Positions 8,325-16,876 of a stretch of DNA of 64,000 nt are shown piece by piece. Each line of letters begins with the position of its first letter. Positions within the stretch are counted from its first letter, which is position 1. The position numbers were made by a program, and so were the translations under genes. Origin of the DNA: Trichocoleus desertorum NBK24 (GTDB lineage: Bacteria > Cyanobacteriota > Cyanobacteriia > FACHB-46); assembly GCF_030409055.1 (NCBI RefSeq), contig NZ_CP116619.1, forward strand, positions 467,628-531,627. The letters are read 5' to 3'. The notes beneath the pieces are model-generated. The model saw nothing but the letters and a program-made list of their open reading frames with translations, did no database searches and was not told the origin of the DNA.

Positions 8325-8870
8325 ATGCCTAGACTAGCTCCCACACCTTTGCAACTGACAGAGACAGAGACAGAGCAACTCCAACAGCTAGTCAATCGCC
8401 ATCGCACTCCCCAGCAAATTGCCTTAAGAGCCAGCATTCTTCTGCTAGCAGACAAAGGACTTAACCATCGGGACATCGCTCGTGAACTGAACATCAGCCG
8501 AGACATGGCAAGGCTGTGGCGTAATCGATGGTTAGAGTTGAGCCTGAAGGACATGCCAGTGGTAGAGCGATTAAGAGATGCCCCTCGACCGGGAGGACCA
8601 ATGAGCTTCAGTTTGGAGCAGATTGTGCAGCTGTTTGCGATTGCTTGTGAGAAGCCTGAAGAGTATGGACACCCCATCAGTCATTGGACTCCCCGAGAGT
8701 TGGCTGATGAAGTGGTCAAACAAGGAATTGTTAAGAGCATCTCCCCGCGACATGTGGGCCGCTTGATGAATGAAGCAGATTTGAAACCTCATCAGTCGCA
8801 GTACTGGTTGAATCCCCCCCCGACCCTCAATTCGACGAAAAGGTCAAAGACATCTGTGCGATTTACCTGA
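8325..8870 (+). CDS. IS630-family transposase, N-terminal frame
   Basis: The first part of an IS630-family (Tc1/mariner-like) transposase. It has a helix-turn-helix region ([19 protein letters not shown], then [23 protein letters not shown]) and a second winged-helix-like DNA-binding part ([41 protein letters not shown]). The frame breaks at a run of eight C residues (8814-8821), after which it drifts into out-of-frame residues before stopping. The true continuation, [24 protein letters not shown], lies in the -1 frame. Homopolymer slippage in transcription or translation could produce the full protein; a one-base mutation is the alternative. Confidence 0.85.
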   Translation: MPRLAPTPLQLTETETEQLQQLVNRHRTPQQIALRASILLLADKGLNHRDIARELNISRDMARLWRNRWLELSLKDMPVVERLRDAPRPGGPMSFSLEQIVQLFAIACEKPEEYGHPISHWTPRELADEVVKQGIVKSISPRHVGRLMNEADLKPHQSQYWLNPPPTLNSTKRSKTSVRFT

Positions 8871-9526
8871 GTGCAATTGAGCGAAGCAAGGTGGGAGAAC
8901 GGACGGTTTCTCTCGATGAGATGACAGGAATTCAAGCTCTCGAACGAAAGTCTGCTGACCAACCGATACGTCCTGGCAAACGAGAACGACGAGAATTTGA
9001 GTATATTCGCCACGGAACTCAAACCTTAATTGCCAGTTTTGACGTAGCACAAGGTCGAGTCGTCGAAGCAACCGTTGGCGACACTCGCACAGAGGCAGAC
9101 TACCTCAGCCACCTCCAACAGTTAGTTGCGACCGACCCGAAGGCGATCAAATGGCACTTGGTGATGGATTGCTTGAACATTCATCAGTCAGAATCATTAG
9201 TTCGATTTGTGGCACAAACCCAAGGGCTTGAGATCGACCTGGGAGTCAAAGGGGAATCGGGTATCCTCAAATCGATGCAAACTCGGGCTGATTTCTTGGC
9301 TGACCCCAGCCACAAAATTGTGTTCCACTTCACTCCTAAGCACTGTTCCTGGCTCAATCAGATTGAGGTCTGGTTCAGTATCTTGGTTCGTAAGTTACTC
9401 AGGCGAGGCAATTTCGTGAGTAAAGTGCAACTCAAAACCCGCATCCTCCGATTCGTTGATTACTTCAATCGCACGATGGCTAAACCCTTCAAATGGACTT
9501 ACCAAGGCAAAGCATTAAAGCAATGA
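8822..9526 (+). CDS. IS630-family transposase, DDE catalytic frame
   Basis: The catalytic half of the same transposase, in phase from 8822 with a possible own start at 8891. Conserved features are [14 protein letters not shown] (first Asp region), [17 protein letters not shown] (second acidic region) and [20 protein letters not shown] (C-terminal Glu region of the DDE triad). The ending [22 protein letters not shown] is standard for the group. No stop interrupts the domain. Its stop is 10 bp from the kinase start at 9537, so transposase transcripts could run into that gene. Confidence 0.87.
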   Translation, partial: DPQFDEKVKDICAIYLSAIERSKVGERTVSLDEMTGIQALERKSADQPIRPGKRERREFEYIRHGTQTLIASFDVAQGRVVEATVGDTRTEADYLSHLQQLVATDPKAIKWHLVMDCLNIHQSESLVRFVAQTQGLEIDLGVKGESGILKSMQTRADFLADPSHKIVFHFTPKHCSWLNQIEVWFSILVRKLLRRGNFVSKVQLKTRILRFVDYFNRTMAKPFKWTYQGKALKQ

Positions 9527-9536
9527 CAAAAGGTAG

Positions 9537-11540
9537 GTGAATTCATGCCCTATTCTACTAGTGCTTTGTGCTGGAACTTTACTCTCAGTTGTAGTGAGTG
9601 CTACCGTCCGACATTGGGAACAAGAGCGCTTAAAGATTGAAGTCCGTAACCAGGCTACTCTACTGTCTAGAACCCTACAACAAAACATCGACACTAACTT
9701 AGAAATTCTCCAAGCCACTGGGAAGCTGTATCAAGCCTCCGATCAAGTCAGTCGGCGTGACTTCGAGCTGTTTTTGACAGACTTCATCCGAAATCATCCT
9801 AGTATCTATGGATTTAACTGGGCTCCTAGAGTCACCAGTGAAAATCGCGTCAAATTTGAGCAGGAAGTGCGAGCCGCAGGTTTATCTAGTTTTGAGATCA
9901 AAGAGTCAGACTCCCAAAACCAGATGATGAGAGCTAGCGATCGCCTAGAGTATTTTCCTGTTACCTACGCAGAGCCGTTCCAAAAACTGCGTGGAGCCTT
10001 GGGGTTTGATCTCGCATCAGAACCGATGCGTCGGACTGCGATCGCCCAAGCCCTCAGAACTGGCCAAATGCACTCAACCGGACGGATTACTCTCATTGTT
10101 CAAAAACAGCTAGGTTTCTTGGCGGTCCTCCCTATTTATAGAAATGGTGCCGTTTTAGATCGTCTAGAAGCTCGTCAGCAGAATTTCCAAGGAGTCATTT
10201 CTGGAGTCTTTGCGATCCCCACAATCGTTGAGCCTGCCTTAACTGGCTTGAAGCTAGACAATCTTGACTTCTATATCTTTGACGATTCCGCTGTAGGTCA
10301 AAAACGCTTGTTAGCGATCTACCGATCTGAAACTAAACAGGTATTGTCAGACCCTAACATCCAACTACCTCCTCAAGTGGGTTCAAGTTCCTTATGCGTG
10401 AATCCAGTCGTTTGCACTCGCACACTAAATGTTGCAGGTCGGCAATGGCTACTCCAAATAGCTCCCACCTCTGGATTCACCAGTGCTGCGGCTTACTCAG
10501 GAACTTGGACAGCGTTGAGCCTTGGTTTGTTGTTAACCGGGTTGCTGACGATTTATCTACGGCTATCGATTCAACACACAGAACAAGTTGAGCAATTAGC
10601 CCAAGAACGTACCCAACAAGCCAAACAACTGGCTCAAACCCTCCAAGAACTGCGAGCAGCCCAAAGCCAATTGATCCAAACCGAAAAGATGTCGAGTTTA
10701 GGCCAGTTAGTGGCGGGTGTTGCCCACGAGATCAACAATCCCGTCAATTTTATTCACGGTAATTTGACTTATGTAGATGAATACACCCAAGATTTATTGG
10801 ATTTGGTGAGCACCCTAAACCAACATGCTCATCAGTTACCCCCTGAATTACAGACTCAAGCTGCGGCAATCGAACTAGAATTTCTGATCGAGGATTTACC
10901 AAAAACATTGGCCTCCATGAAGTTAGGCACCGATCGCATTCGACAAATTGTTTTATCTTTACGCAACTTCTCTCGCTTAGATGAAGCTGAGATGAAACCT
11001 GTTGATATTCATGAGGGAATTGATAGCACCTTGCTGATTCTCCAAAATCGGCTAAAGCCTAGAGCAGAGCATCCCGCCGTGCTCGTAGTTAAAGAATATG
11101 GTGACATTCCCCTGATCAACTGCTATGCGGGCCAACTCAATCAGGTATTTATGAATATTCTGACCAATGCGCTTGATGCCTTAGAGGAGTACGATACCCA
11201 GCGATCGCCCGAAGCAATCCAAGCTGATCCCAGCACCATCACCCTTCGCACCCTGATGGTAGACTCCCATCTCCTCAAAGTTGAAATCGCTGACAATGGG
11301 CCTGGGATGAGTGAAGCGGTGAGAGACAGATTATTCGATCCCTTCTTCACAACTAAGCCCGTAGGGCAGGGAACGGGCTTAGGACTAGCGATTAGTTATC
11401 AGATCATCACCGAGAAGCATCAAGGCCGCATTGAATGCGAATCCATTCCTGGGCAAGGCACTAGATTTAGCATTGAGATTCCTATTCAAGCAGAGCCAAA
11501 ACTACCCGCAGTTTTAGGCACAGTCGCGATGGTTGGTTAG
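9537..11540 (+). CDS. CHASE-domain sensor histidine kinase
   Basis: A 667-residue membrane histidine kinase. The N-terminus is hydrophobic (CPILLVLCAGTLLSVVVSATV, residues 4-24). A periplasmic CHASE domain follows (about 60-250: FIRNHPSIYGFNWAPRV, then EYFPVTYAEPFQKLRGALGFDL), and then a second membrane segment (about 321-341). A coiled-coil linker leads to HisKA with the phospho-acceptor His in VAHEINNPVNF (about residue 397), and HATPase_c with the N-box NILTNALDA (about 538), DNGPGM and GTGLGLAISYQI (about 612). The GTG start lies 10 bp after the IS630 stop, and almost no cytoplasmic residues precede the first membrane helix. The natural N-terminus and promoter may therefore have been removed by the element. 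The partner regulator is not identifiable. Confidence 0.88.
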   Translation: MNSCPILLVLCAGTLLSVVVSATVRHWEQERLKIEVRNQATLLSRTLQQNIDTNLEILQATGKLYQASDQVSRRDFELFLTDFIRNHPSIYGFNWAPRVTSENRVKFEQEVRAAGLSSFEIKESDSQNQMMRASDRLEYFPVTYAEPFQKLRGALGFDLASEPMRRTAIAQALRTGQMHSTGRITLIVQKQLGFLAVLPIYRNGAVLDRLEARQQNFQGVISGVFAIPTIVEPALTGLKLDNLDFYIFDDSAVGQKRLLAIYRSETKQVLSDPNIQLPPQVGSSSLCVNPVVCTRTLNVAGRQWLLQIAPTSGFTSAAAYSGTWTALSLGLLLTGLLTIYLRLSIQHTEQVEQLAQERTQQAKQLAQTLQELRAAQSQLIQTEKMSSLGQLVAGVAHEINNPVNFIHGNLTYVDEYTQDLLDLVSTLNQHAHQLPPELQTQAAAIELEFLIEDLPKTLASMKLGTDRIRQIVLSLRNFSRLDEAEMKPVDIHEGIDSTLLILQNRLKPRAEHPAVLVVKEYGDIPLINCYAGQLNQVFMNILTNALDALEEYDTQRSPEAIQADPSTITLRTLMVDSHLLKVEIADNGPGMSEAVRDRLFDPFFTTKPVGQGTGLGLAISYQIITEKHQGRIECESIPGQGTRFSIEIPIQAEPKLPAVLGTVAMVG

Positions 11541-11566
11541 ACACCCACTAGCACTGGCTCCTAATT

Positions 11567-11953
11567 TCAGGCTTCTGCTTTCTGCTCATAATAGCTAGCG
11601 ATATGTTCATAAACATGCTCTGGGAATTCCAGCTCTTTGTAAACATTGCAAGCATCTGGATCATGAGCATCGGGACAAATAGGAAAGTCTTGCTGCTGCT
11701 GCCATTCTAGAATGCGATCGCGCTTTGGTGGGTTATAGTCTTTGCCCTGTACTTGCTGAAACAGCGCTCTAGCTTCACTTTCGCTACAATCAGGCGCTTT
11801 TTGCAAATAAGTGATCAGCTCGTCTTCTGCCATAAAGTGACGGGCAATCATGGCGAAGGTCAGCTTGCCATAGTGACCAATATCTTGCCCTGCATCCAAC
11901 GCATCTAAGAGATGCACCATCATTTTGCTTTTGCGAAGTTCTTCAACTGGCAT
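11567..11953 (-). CDS. Conserved cyanobacterial hypothetical protein (128 aa)
   Basis: A small acidic soluble protein, not recognised as a named family. From the ATG at 11953 it reads MPVEELRKSKMMVHLLDALDAGQDIGHYG, then LTFAMIARHFMAEDELITYL. The C-terminal part is rich in Asp, Cys and aromatic residues (FPICPDAHDPDACNVYKELEFPEHVYEHIASYYEQKAEA). Two Cys in the CPDAHDPDAC stretch, next to acidic residues and His, could bind a metal, which is speculation. The chosen start has AAGGAAAT upstream; a longer frame to 12022 lacks a good ribosome site. It is convergent with the kinase gene. Confidence 0.65.
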   Translation of the reverse strand: MPVEELRKSKMMVHLLDALDAGQDIGHYGKLTFAMIARHFMAEDELITYLQKAPDCSESEARALFQQVQGKDYNPPKRDRILEWQQQQDFPICPDAHDPDACNVYKELEFPEHVYEHIASYYEQKAEA

Positions 11954-12106
11954 AAATCTAGATTTCCTTAAAAAACATTTTGGTTGAGATCGCTCCCCGC
12001 CCGTCAATTCTGGATGATGCAACCATCCAATCTCTTCTTTTATAAAACGTTAAATCAGAACAGCCGTCTTCCAGAAGGAATTGTTTTTATAGTACAAAAA
12101 TACCAC

Positions 12107-12805
12107 TTAAGATGGGGGTAAAACGACTTCTAACGGGGGCCAGCGATCGCGCAGAACGCCAGCCAACATCTGCAATCCCCACTCCTCACTCCGGCGATGC
12201 CCTACTACCAACACATTGATCCCCGTTGCACTCGCCGCAGAGCGAGCAGGTTGCCGAAATTGACCTGTGATGTAGACCTCTGCTCCCTGGGTCTTTGCTT
12301 CTCGCACTAGAGCATCGGTCATCGCTCCCACAACAGCCACTTTTGTTACCTCAGGCAAATTACCCGTTTCTATGGCTTCGTATCCACCAAATATGTGCTT
12401 CACGCGATCGCAAAAATCAACAAAACTTTGAGCAGAAACATTGCCAATCATGCCAATCGGTCGTCCAGCTTTTTGGCCTAATTCTTCTATCGTCAATAAA
12501 CCAAGAACCTCAGCTAGCAAAGGATTGAAGCCAAGCGTGAGTCGTTCATCAAAGGCTAAGTGATAAGCTACAACCCCAATATCCGCAGGTAGTTGTTCTC
12601 CGAGATTCCAGGGTCGGTGCAAGAATAAGGCGTCTAGCTGTGTGGCGATCGCCCATTGCCTCAGATAAGGCCAGGGTTCTAAAGCCAAGCCCAAGCGCTG
12701 AATAGAGCGAGTAGAGGGTCGGTAAATGCCATTGGGATCAAGTTCAAACTGTTTAGCCAACAAGAACTGATCTAAAAAGTGAGCGAGCTGATCAAGAGAA
12801 ACCAT
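12107..12805 (-). CDS. Nif3-like (DUF34) dinuclear metal centre protein
   Basis: A 232-residue member of the Nif3/YbgI (DUF34) family, which forms toroidal hexamers with a two-metal site; its cellular reaction is unsettled. Diagnostic pieces are LDALFLHRPWNLG (first metal-ligand region, His in FLHRP), VVAYHLAFDERLTLGFNPLLAEVLG, the central VAVVGAMTDALVREA, and the C-terminal YITGQFRQPARSAA and VLVVGHRRSEEWGLQMLA (second metal-ligand region with His and Glu). It is slightly shorter than typical bacterial members and lacks the long middle insertion. I use the ATG at 12805 because the upstream extension to 12862 adds residues foreign to the family. Confidence 0.8.
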   Translation of the reverse strand: MVSLDQLAHFLDQFLLAKQFELDPNGIYRPSTRSIQRLGLALEPWPYLRQWAIATQLDALFLHRPWNLGEQLPADIGVVAYHLAFDERLTLGFNPLLAEVLGLLTIEELGQKAGRPIGMIGNVSAQSFVDFCDRVKHIFGGYEAIETGNLPEVTKVAVVGAMTDALVREAKTQGAEVYITGQFRQPARSAASATGINVLVVGHRRSEEWGLQMLAGVLRDRWPPLEVVLPPS

Positions 12806-13388
12806 AGAAAATTCATGAGATGGGAGATTAACTGAGCCAAAGGAAACCTCAATTCTTACCAAATCCTGACTTCAGCCCAAAAATCGTTCTACTAGGGCAC
12901 ACCAACTGGCATAATCAGCTTGCTAGTTTAAAGAGTCGCTATAGTTAGCGTTTCGGAGCGCTCCAAAATCGGTAAATGCGATACGATAGACCCGTTGGCA
13001 AAAACTCAACAGGCACGAACAAAAGCAAAGCATAAGTAGTCTGCAATAGTAGTCTGAGGCTTAAAGAAAGAGCGATCGCACTGCAAATCCTCCGGAAATC
13101 CCATTAATGCCAGTGTGGATTTGATCAAGGACTTACTCAGATATCTCTAAAGATGAGGGCGTAAAACTACCGAATTCTACACAAAGAGACTAGAGACTAA
13201 CTGCCTACCAAGGTAGAAATACAGTAGAGGATCAAGACGGATCGTTTTAATCTCAAGACAGTTAAGTCACCGCACAGCAATAGCTTCTAGAGCCCAGAAA
13301 ACGAACCGCAACATATAATCAGGCTGCCCTCGCTATTCAAGTATCTCAGCCGCAACAACTGGATTTACCTAATCCGCAGGAGAAACCA
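12806..13388. other. Long intergenic leader region
   Basis: 583 bp between the divergent Nif3-like gene and the 82-residue gene. No homologous ORF, tRNA or strong terminator was found. A stop-free stretch in phase with the downstream gene begins at 13284 but contains no start codon. It probably holds both promoters. Confidence 0.4.
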
Positions 13389-13637
13389 ATGAGAGATTTT
13401 GTTTTGGACGCTCCCAACCAAGAACGCTACACCTACTTCATTGCGCTATATGGTCGGGACTACCAACAACGTACAGGTTTGTTGCATATCAAGCACGATT
13501 TCGGTGATTCGATCCGGGATCTACACACCCTGATTCGCGACAGACTCAACGAAGTCTTAGGTGAAGAAACTCCTTCTTGTTATCACATCTTGGCTCTAGC
13601 GGCTCCAGAACCTATCCCCTGTCCCGCTGCCAACTAA
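13389..13637 (+). CDS. Small conserved hypothetical protein (82 aa)
   Basis: An 82-residue soluble protein, not recognised. It reads MRDFVLDAPNQERYTYFIALYGRDYQQ, then LHIKHDFGDSIRDLHTLIRDRLNEVLG and ends in a Pro/Cys-rich tail. The ATG has a well-placed ribosome site (AGGAGAA, 5-nt spacer). The ordered charged and aromatic composition, and the lack of an overlapping better frame, support a real gene. It has a stand-alone transcription context, with 583 bp upstream and about 100 bp before the hydrolase. Confidence 0.6.
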   Translation: MRDFVLDAPNQERYTYFIALYGRDYQQRTGLLHIKHDFGDSIRDLHTLIRDRLNEVLGEETPSCYHILALAAPEPIPCPAAN

Positions 13638-13736
13638 CCTAAGTTTCCAATCCCTGCATCTCTCTTACTTCAGCTAATCTCTTACTTCGGCTAAAAATCA
13701 CAAAATCGGCCCAGGCTGCAAGGTAAACTGGAGTTT

Positions 13737-14654
13737 ATGCTCACCAGTTTTCTTCCGCCCCTAGCCCAAAACCTCACCGAACCTGCTTCAATTGCCTTGG
13801 CCCAAAGCATTGAGTGTCAGGATATTCTCACACCTCTATGCTCACAGGCGATCGCGACAGCCTATGTTCATCAGGTCTGTGTCCAGGAGGGCAGTGGTGG
13901 CACTCCGATTTTGTTACTCCACGGTTTTGACAGCTCTGTGTTTGAGTTTCGTCGGCTTCTGCCCCTCTTAGCCGCTCAGTCTGACACTTGGGCTGTAGAT
14001 CTATTAGGATTTGGGTTTACTGATCGCACCACAGGGCATCCGTTCAGTCCCACGGCCATCAAGACTCACCTCTATGCTTTCTGGAAGGCTCTGATCAATC
14101 AACCCGTAATTTTGGTAGGCGCTTCGATGGGAGGAGCCGCTGCCATCGACTTCACGCTGGCTTATCCTGAATGCGTGCAAAAGCTCGTACTGATTGATAG
14201 TGCAGGCTTTAGAAGTGGACCAGCCTTGGGCAAATTCTTAGTAGCACCAATAGCACATCTGGCAGCAGGGATTCTCCGCAGCCCCAAGGTTCGCGATCGC
14301 ATTAGCCGCACTGCCTACTACAACCCCACCTTTGCTTCTCCGGATGCCCAACTTTGTGCAGCCTTACATCTCGAACTACCCGGTTGGCGTGAGGCACTCG
14401 CTGCTTTCACCCAAAGTGGTGGCTATCGCTCTTTCAAAGACAAGCTGGCCCATATTCAGCAGCAGACGCTGATCTTGTGGGGAACGGCGGATAAGATTCT
14501 GGGAACGGGTGATGCCATGCAATTTCAGCAAGCGATCGCGAAGAGTAAGCTGATTTGGATTCCCGAATGTGGTCATGTGCCGCATTTAGAAAAACCTCAA
14601 CTCACGGCCCAACATATTCTTGAGTTTGGTCAGGTTGAGTCTAGTCAAATCTAG
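13737..14654 (+). CDS. Alpha/beta hydrolase
   Basis: A 305-residue alpha/beta-fold hydrolase. The oxyanion region is ILLLHGFDSSVFEFRRLLP (about residues 58-76). The nucleophile elbow GASMGG carries the catalytic Ser (about 126). The acid is in LILWGTADKILG (Asp about 252) and the His in PECGHVPHLEKP (about 281). A lid-like helical insert (FLVAPIAHLAAGILRSPKVRDR) sits between strands 6 and 7. There is no signal peptide. The family covers esterases, haloperoxidase-like and C-C bond hydrolases, and the substrate cannot be deduced. Its arrangement is monocistronic. Confidence 0.85.
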   Translation: MLTSFLPPLAQNLTEPASIALAQSIECQDILTPLCSQAIATAYVHQVCVQEGSGGTPILLLHGFDSSVFEFRRLLPLLAAQSDTWAVDLLGFGFTDRTTGHPFSPTAIKTHLYAFWKALINQPVILVGASMGGAAAIDFTLAYPECVQKLVLIDSAGFRSGPALGKFLVAPIAHLAAGILRSPKVRDRISRTAYYNPTFASPDAQLCAALHLELPGWREALAAFTQSGGYRSFKDKLAHIQQQTLILWGTADKILGTGDAMQFQQAIAKSKLIWIPECGHVPHLEKPQLTAQHILEFGQVESSQI

Positions 14655-14720
14655 TTTGGTAAGACCTAAAGCGCGATCGCCTTACTAATCATCTAGCAGC
14701 TTCATCCTCTCAAAGAGACT

Positions 14721-14924
14721 TTAGATAGGCGAACTAGCGAGCCAGTCAAAAACTTGTTCCAATTGCTCCAAGGAAATGAAACCATATTGCCAAAGAATAA
14801 TGGGCAACGAACCAGATTGCTGCTCACAGCGCCGCAGAGCTAAGGCCATAGAAGCAGCCGAAACTGAGAGTTCTTCTTGAAGAAAGTTAACAAGTTGAGC
14901 TTTACTCCGTCCGGTTTCAATCAT
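14721..14924 (-). CDS. DUF2949 domain-containing protein
   Basis: A 67-residue cyanobacterial protein of the DUF2949 family. It reads MIETGRSKAQLVNFLQEELSVSAASMALALRR, then SLPIILWQYGFISLEQLEQVFDWLA. This helical layout with W-Q-Y-G-x-I is the family signature; its function is unknown. The start is fixed by an unusually strong Shine-Dalgarno (AGGAGGTGA) 7 nt before the ATG at 14924, so a longer frame to 14975 is rejected. Confidence 0.85.
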   Translation of the reverse strand: MIETGRSKAQLVNFLQEELSVSAASMALALRRCEQQSGSLPIILWQYGFISLEQLEQVFDWLASSPI

Positions 14925-15432
14925 GGAACATTCACCTCCTTTCCTGACAATAGTTTTAGTTAAGAAATTTTGCATTGAGCTGCCTTCAAGCCTTCGGTGT
15001 TAGGACAAGTTACCACTTTCGGTGTCAAATAGCTCACTTGTCTTTGAACTCCAGGTTGAAGCTTTATGTAATGGGTAGGCTCGACGAAATAAATGGGTTT
15101 GATTTGGCGATCGCAAGTTGATATCTTAAAACACATGAAGGCAGTAGAACATGGGGTCAACTATTCTCTACTGAAATTTCACAGTTTGAAAAATTATATT
15201 TAAAGTTAATGATGTAACGAATAGTTCCTCAAAAAATATTTGTGGTCATTATCCTATAAATGAGCAACAAATTGTGCCTCATCCTACCGAACTACCCGAC
15301 TAGGTGATTACAGAAAGTTCAACCGAGCAGCACTAGGCAGATGAACGCTCTAGAGTGCTGCTCGGTTGGCTGAGTAACTGTGTAATTTTAGAAAAAGTCT
15401 GTATAGAAACGTTAAACTTACGGCTTAAGTTT
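14925..15432. other. Intergenic region with a long perfect hairpin
   Basis: 508 bp without a convincing gene. A 66-codon minus frame (14960-15160) has no family resemblance. The main structure is the 15-bp hairpin at 15320-15368, listed separately. Confidence 0.45.
15320..15368 (-). terminator. 15-bp perfect hairpin downstream of the Hlip gene
   Basis: CAACCGAGCAGCACT (15320-15334) pairs perfectly with AGTGCTGCTCGGTTG (15354-15368) across a 19-nt loop. It lies about 65 bp after the Hlip stop, on the side where minus-strand transcription ends. It lacks a clear T-run, so it may stabilise the 3' end or terminate weakly. Confidence 0.55.
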
Positions 15433-15648
15433 TTAGCCAACTAGATGCAGTACGTCCCGAAGCAAGCTGTAACCAGCCAAATCCCAAAGCAGGTAAGCGA
15501 CAAAGCCAAGCATCGCTAAGCGACCATTCCACAACTCCTGTTGGGGATTCCAGCCAAAGATCCAAGCATTGCGATCGGCACCGTTGTAAGCCTTGGTGGC
15601 AGAAAGTTCGCTAACTTTGAGTTCGCTGACTTTATTAGTAGTTTGCAT
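15433..15648 (-). CDS. High-light-inducible protein (Hlip, chlorophyll-binding)
   Basis: A 71-residue one-helix Lhc-like protein. The hydrophilic N-terminus (QTTNKVSELKVSELSATKAYNGADRNAW) contains a repeated KVSEL. The chlorophyll-binding helix follows: ELWNGRLAMLGFVAYLLWDLAG, with the ExxNxRxAMxGF pigment-ligand motif (Glu, Asn, Arg). Hlips bind chlorophyll and carotenoid in the thylakoid and protect photosystem assembly intermediates under stress. The ATG at 15648 has GAGGAA upstream. No HLR1 motif was spotted nearby. A long hairpin follows the gene. Confidence 0.92.
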   Translation of the reverse strand: MQTTNKVSELKVSELSATKAYNGADRNAWIFGWNPQQELWNGRLAMLGFVAYLLWDLAGYSLLRDVLHLVG

Positions 15649-15921
15649 GATTTATATTCCTCAACTGTTATTGCGCTCAACTGTCGTCTAGTAGATTCAT
15701 GCTATCGAGCGTCTTCACTGCTGCTGTCTGCCTACAGAAGCAAACGGAACCGCTTACTAGGGCGTAGCTTTTGCTTATATCTCGCTTTAGCATTTCCTGC
15801 TAACAGTAGAGTTTTTGCTGGAGAAGCTTAATCAATTGCGTCAGAGTAGGATAATACCAATTTAAATTAGGCAGAGGGGAGATAAGCTAGGCTGAGAGGA
15901 GTTGTTTCGTCTGCTCTGCTG

Positions 15922-16434
15922 ATGGCTGGTGTCACCTCAATCGACGTGAAGGAAAGTTTGGATGAGCTCGTAGAACAGTTGCGCCAAGCGGCGACGCCAA
16001 CTGCCAAAGAACGCTTGCAAGTGCTCTACTGGCTCAAACAAGAGCAGGCACCGAGTATCAGCACGATCGCTCAAGCGGTGGGAAAGCATCGAAATACGGT
16101 ACAAACCTGGTTATCGATGTACCGAGAAGGGGGACTCGCAGCGATGCTGGACGTGAAGAAATCATCTGGAAGGGCGCGGGTGATTCCGCAATGGGCGGAA
16201 GCGGCCCTAGCCAAACGCCTACAAGAACCTAATCATGGATTTCAAAGTTACGGAGCAGTGCAGCAGTGGTTGGCTCAGACGCTGGGGATAGAGGCGCAGT
16301 ATCACGCGGTCTATCAAATGACTCGCTATCGACTTCAAGCCAAACTGAAAGTGGCCCGTCCTCAAAATTGTCGGCAAGACCCTCAGCAGCGAGAGGCGTT
16401 TAAGCAAACCTTGCAGACGACCTCAGCCTGCTGA
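15922..16434 (+). CDS. IS630-family transposase, N-terminal frame
   Basis: The first 170 residues of an IS630 transposase. It has a helix-turn-helix (APSISTIAQAVGKHRNTVQTWLSMYREGGLAAML), then a winged-helix region (PNHGFQSYGAVQQWLAQTLGIEAQYHAVYQMTRYRLQAKLKVARP). The frame ends at TGA after LQTTSAC. The proper continuation, ADDLSLLSQYADPGQEGKRPIRYFAQDESR, lies in the -1 frame. No classic slippery heptamer is obvious at the junction (around 16395-16410), so this may be a mutation rather than programmed shifting. Confidence 0.85.
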   Translation: MAGVTSIDVKESLDELVEQLRQAATPTAKERLQVLYWLKQEQAPSISTIAQAVGKHRNTVQTWLSMYREGGLAAMLDVKKSSGRARVIPQWAEAALAKRLQEPNHGFQSYGAVQQWLAQTLGIEAQYHAVYQMTRYRLQAKLKVARPQNCRQDPQQREAFKQTLQTTSAC

Positions 16435-16876
16435 GTCAGTACGCTGACCCAGGGCAGGAGGGCAAGCGCCCGATTCGCTACTTTGCTCAAGATGAGAGCC
16501 GCTTTGGACTGCACACGCTCATTGGACGCTTGATTACAGCTTGTGGAGTCAAGCCGATTGGACAGTGGCAGTGGTTGTTCAAAGCCTTCTGGCTCTATGG
16601 AGCGGTCGAACCTGCAACCGGAGAATCCTTTTTTCTGCAATTTTCCCATGTCGATACCGAGTGCTATCAGCGCTTCTTGGATGAGTTTTCTCAGGCTTAT
16701 CCCGATAGCCTCAATATTGTTCAAGTCGATAACGGACGGTTCCACAAGGGCCAGGGTCTAGTGGTGCCAGAGAACATCATTCTGTTGTTTCAACCGCCTT
16801 ACTGTCCAGAGCTAAATCCGGTGGAGCGATTGTGGGAACATCTCAAGGCAGATCTCAAATGGGCCTCGTTCAAGAC
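16407..16876 (+). pseudogene. IS630 transposase DDE domain, interrupted 5' part
   Basis: The catalytic part of the IS630 transposase. It contains YFAQDESRFGLHTLIGR (first Asp region), YPDSLNIVQVDNGRFHKG (second Asp) and LLFQPPYCPELNPVERLWEHLK (Glu). The sequence reaches ADLKWASFKT at 16876, where a second IS begins. The remaining 39 codons are at 18393-18513. The split shows that this copy can no longer make transposase from one continuous gene. Confidence 0.85.
16868..16876 (+). repeat. 9-bp target duplication of the nested IS, left copy (GTTCAAGAC)
   Basis: GTTCAAGAC precedes the nested IS. The identical copy is at 18384-18392. Confidence 0.93.

Larger units (their letters stand above)
8268..9535 (+). 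mobile_element. IS630-family element, ends uncertain
   Basis: The two transposase frames at 8325-9526 define an IS630-type element. Candidate TA dinucleotides at 8268-8269 and 9534-9535 could be the target duplication. The adjoining ends (TAGACTTTGGC on the left and the complement TACCTTTTGTC on the right) are only loosely similar, so the boundaries are tentative. The element ends within a few bases of the kinase gene at 9537. Confidence 0.5.

Noticed and set aside
14960-15160. 66-codon minus frame between the DUF2949 and Hlip genes
   Set aside because: It has no family resemblance and no convincing ribosome site. The composition is irregular.
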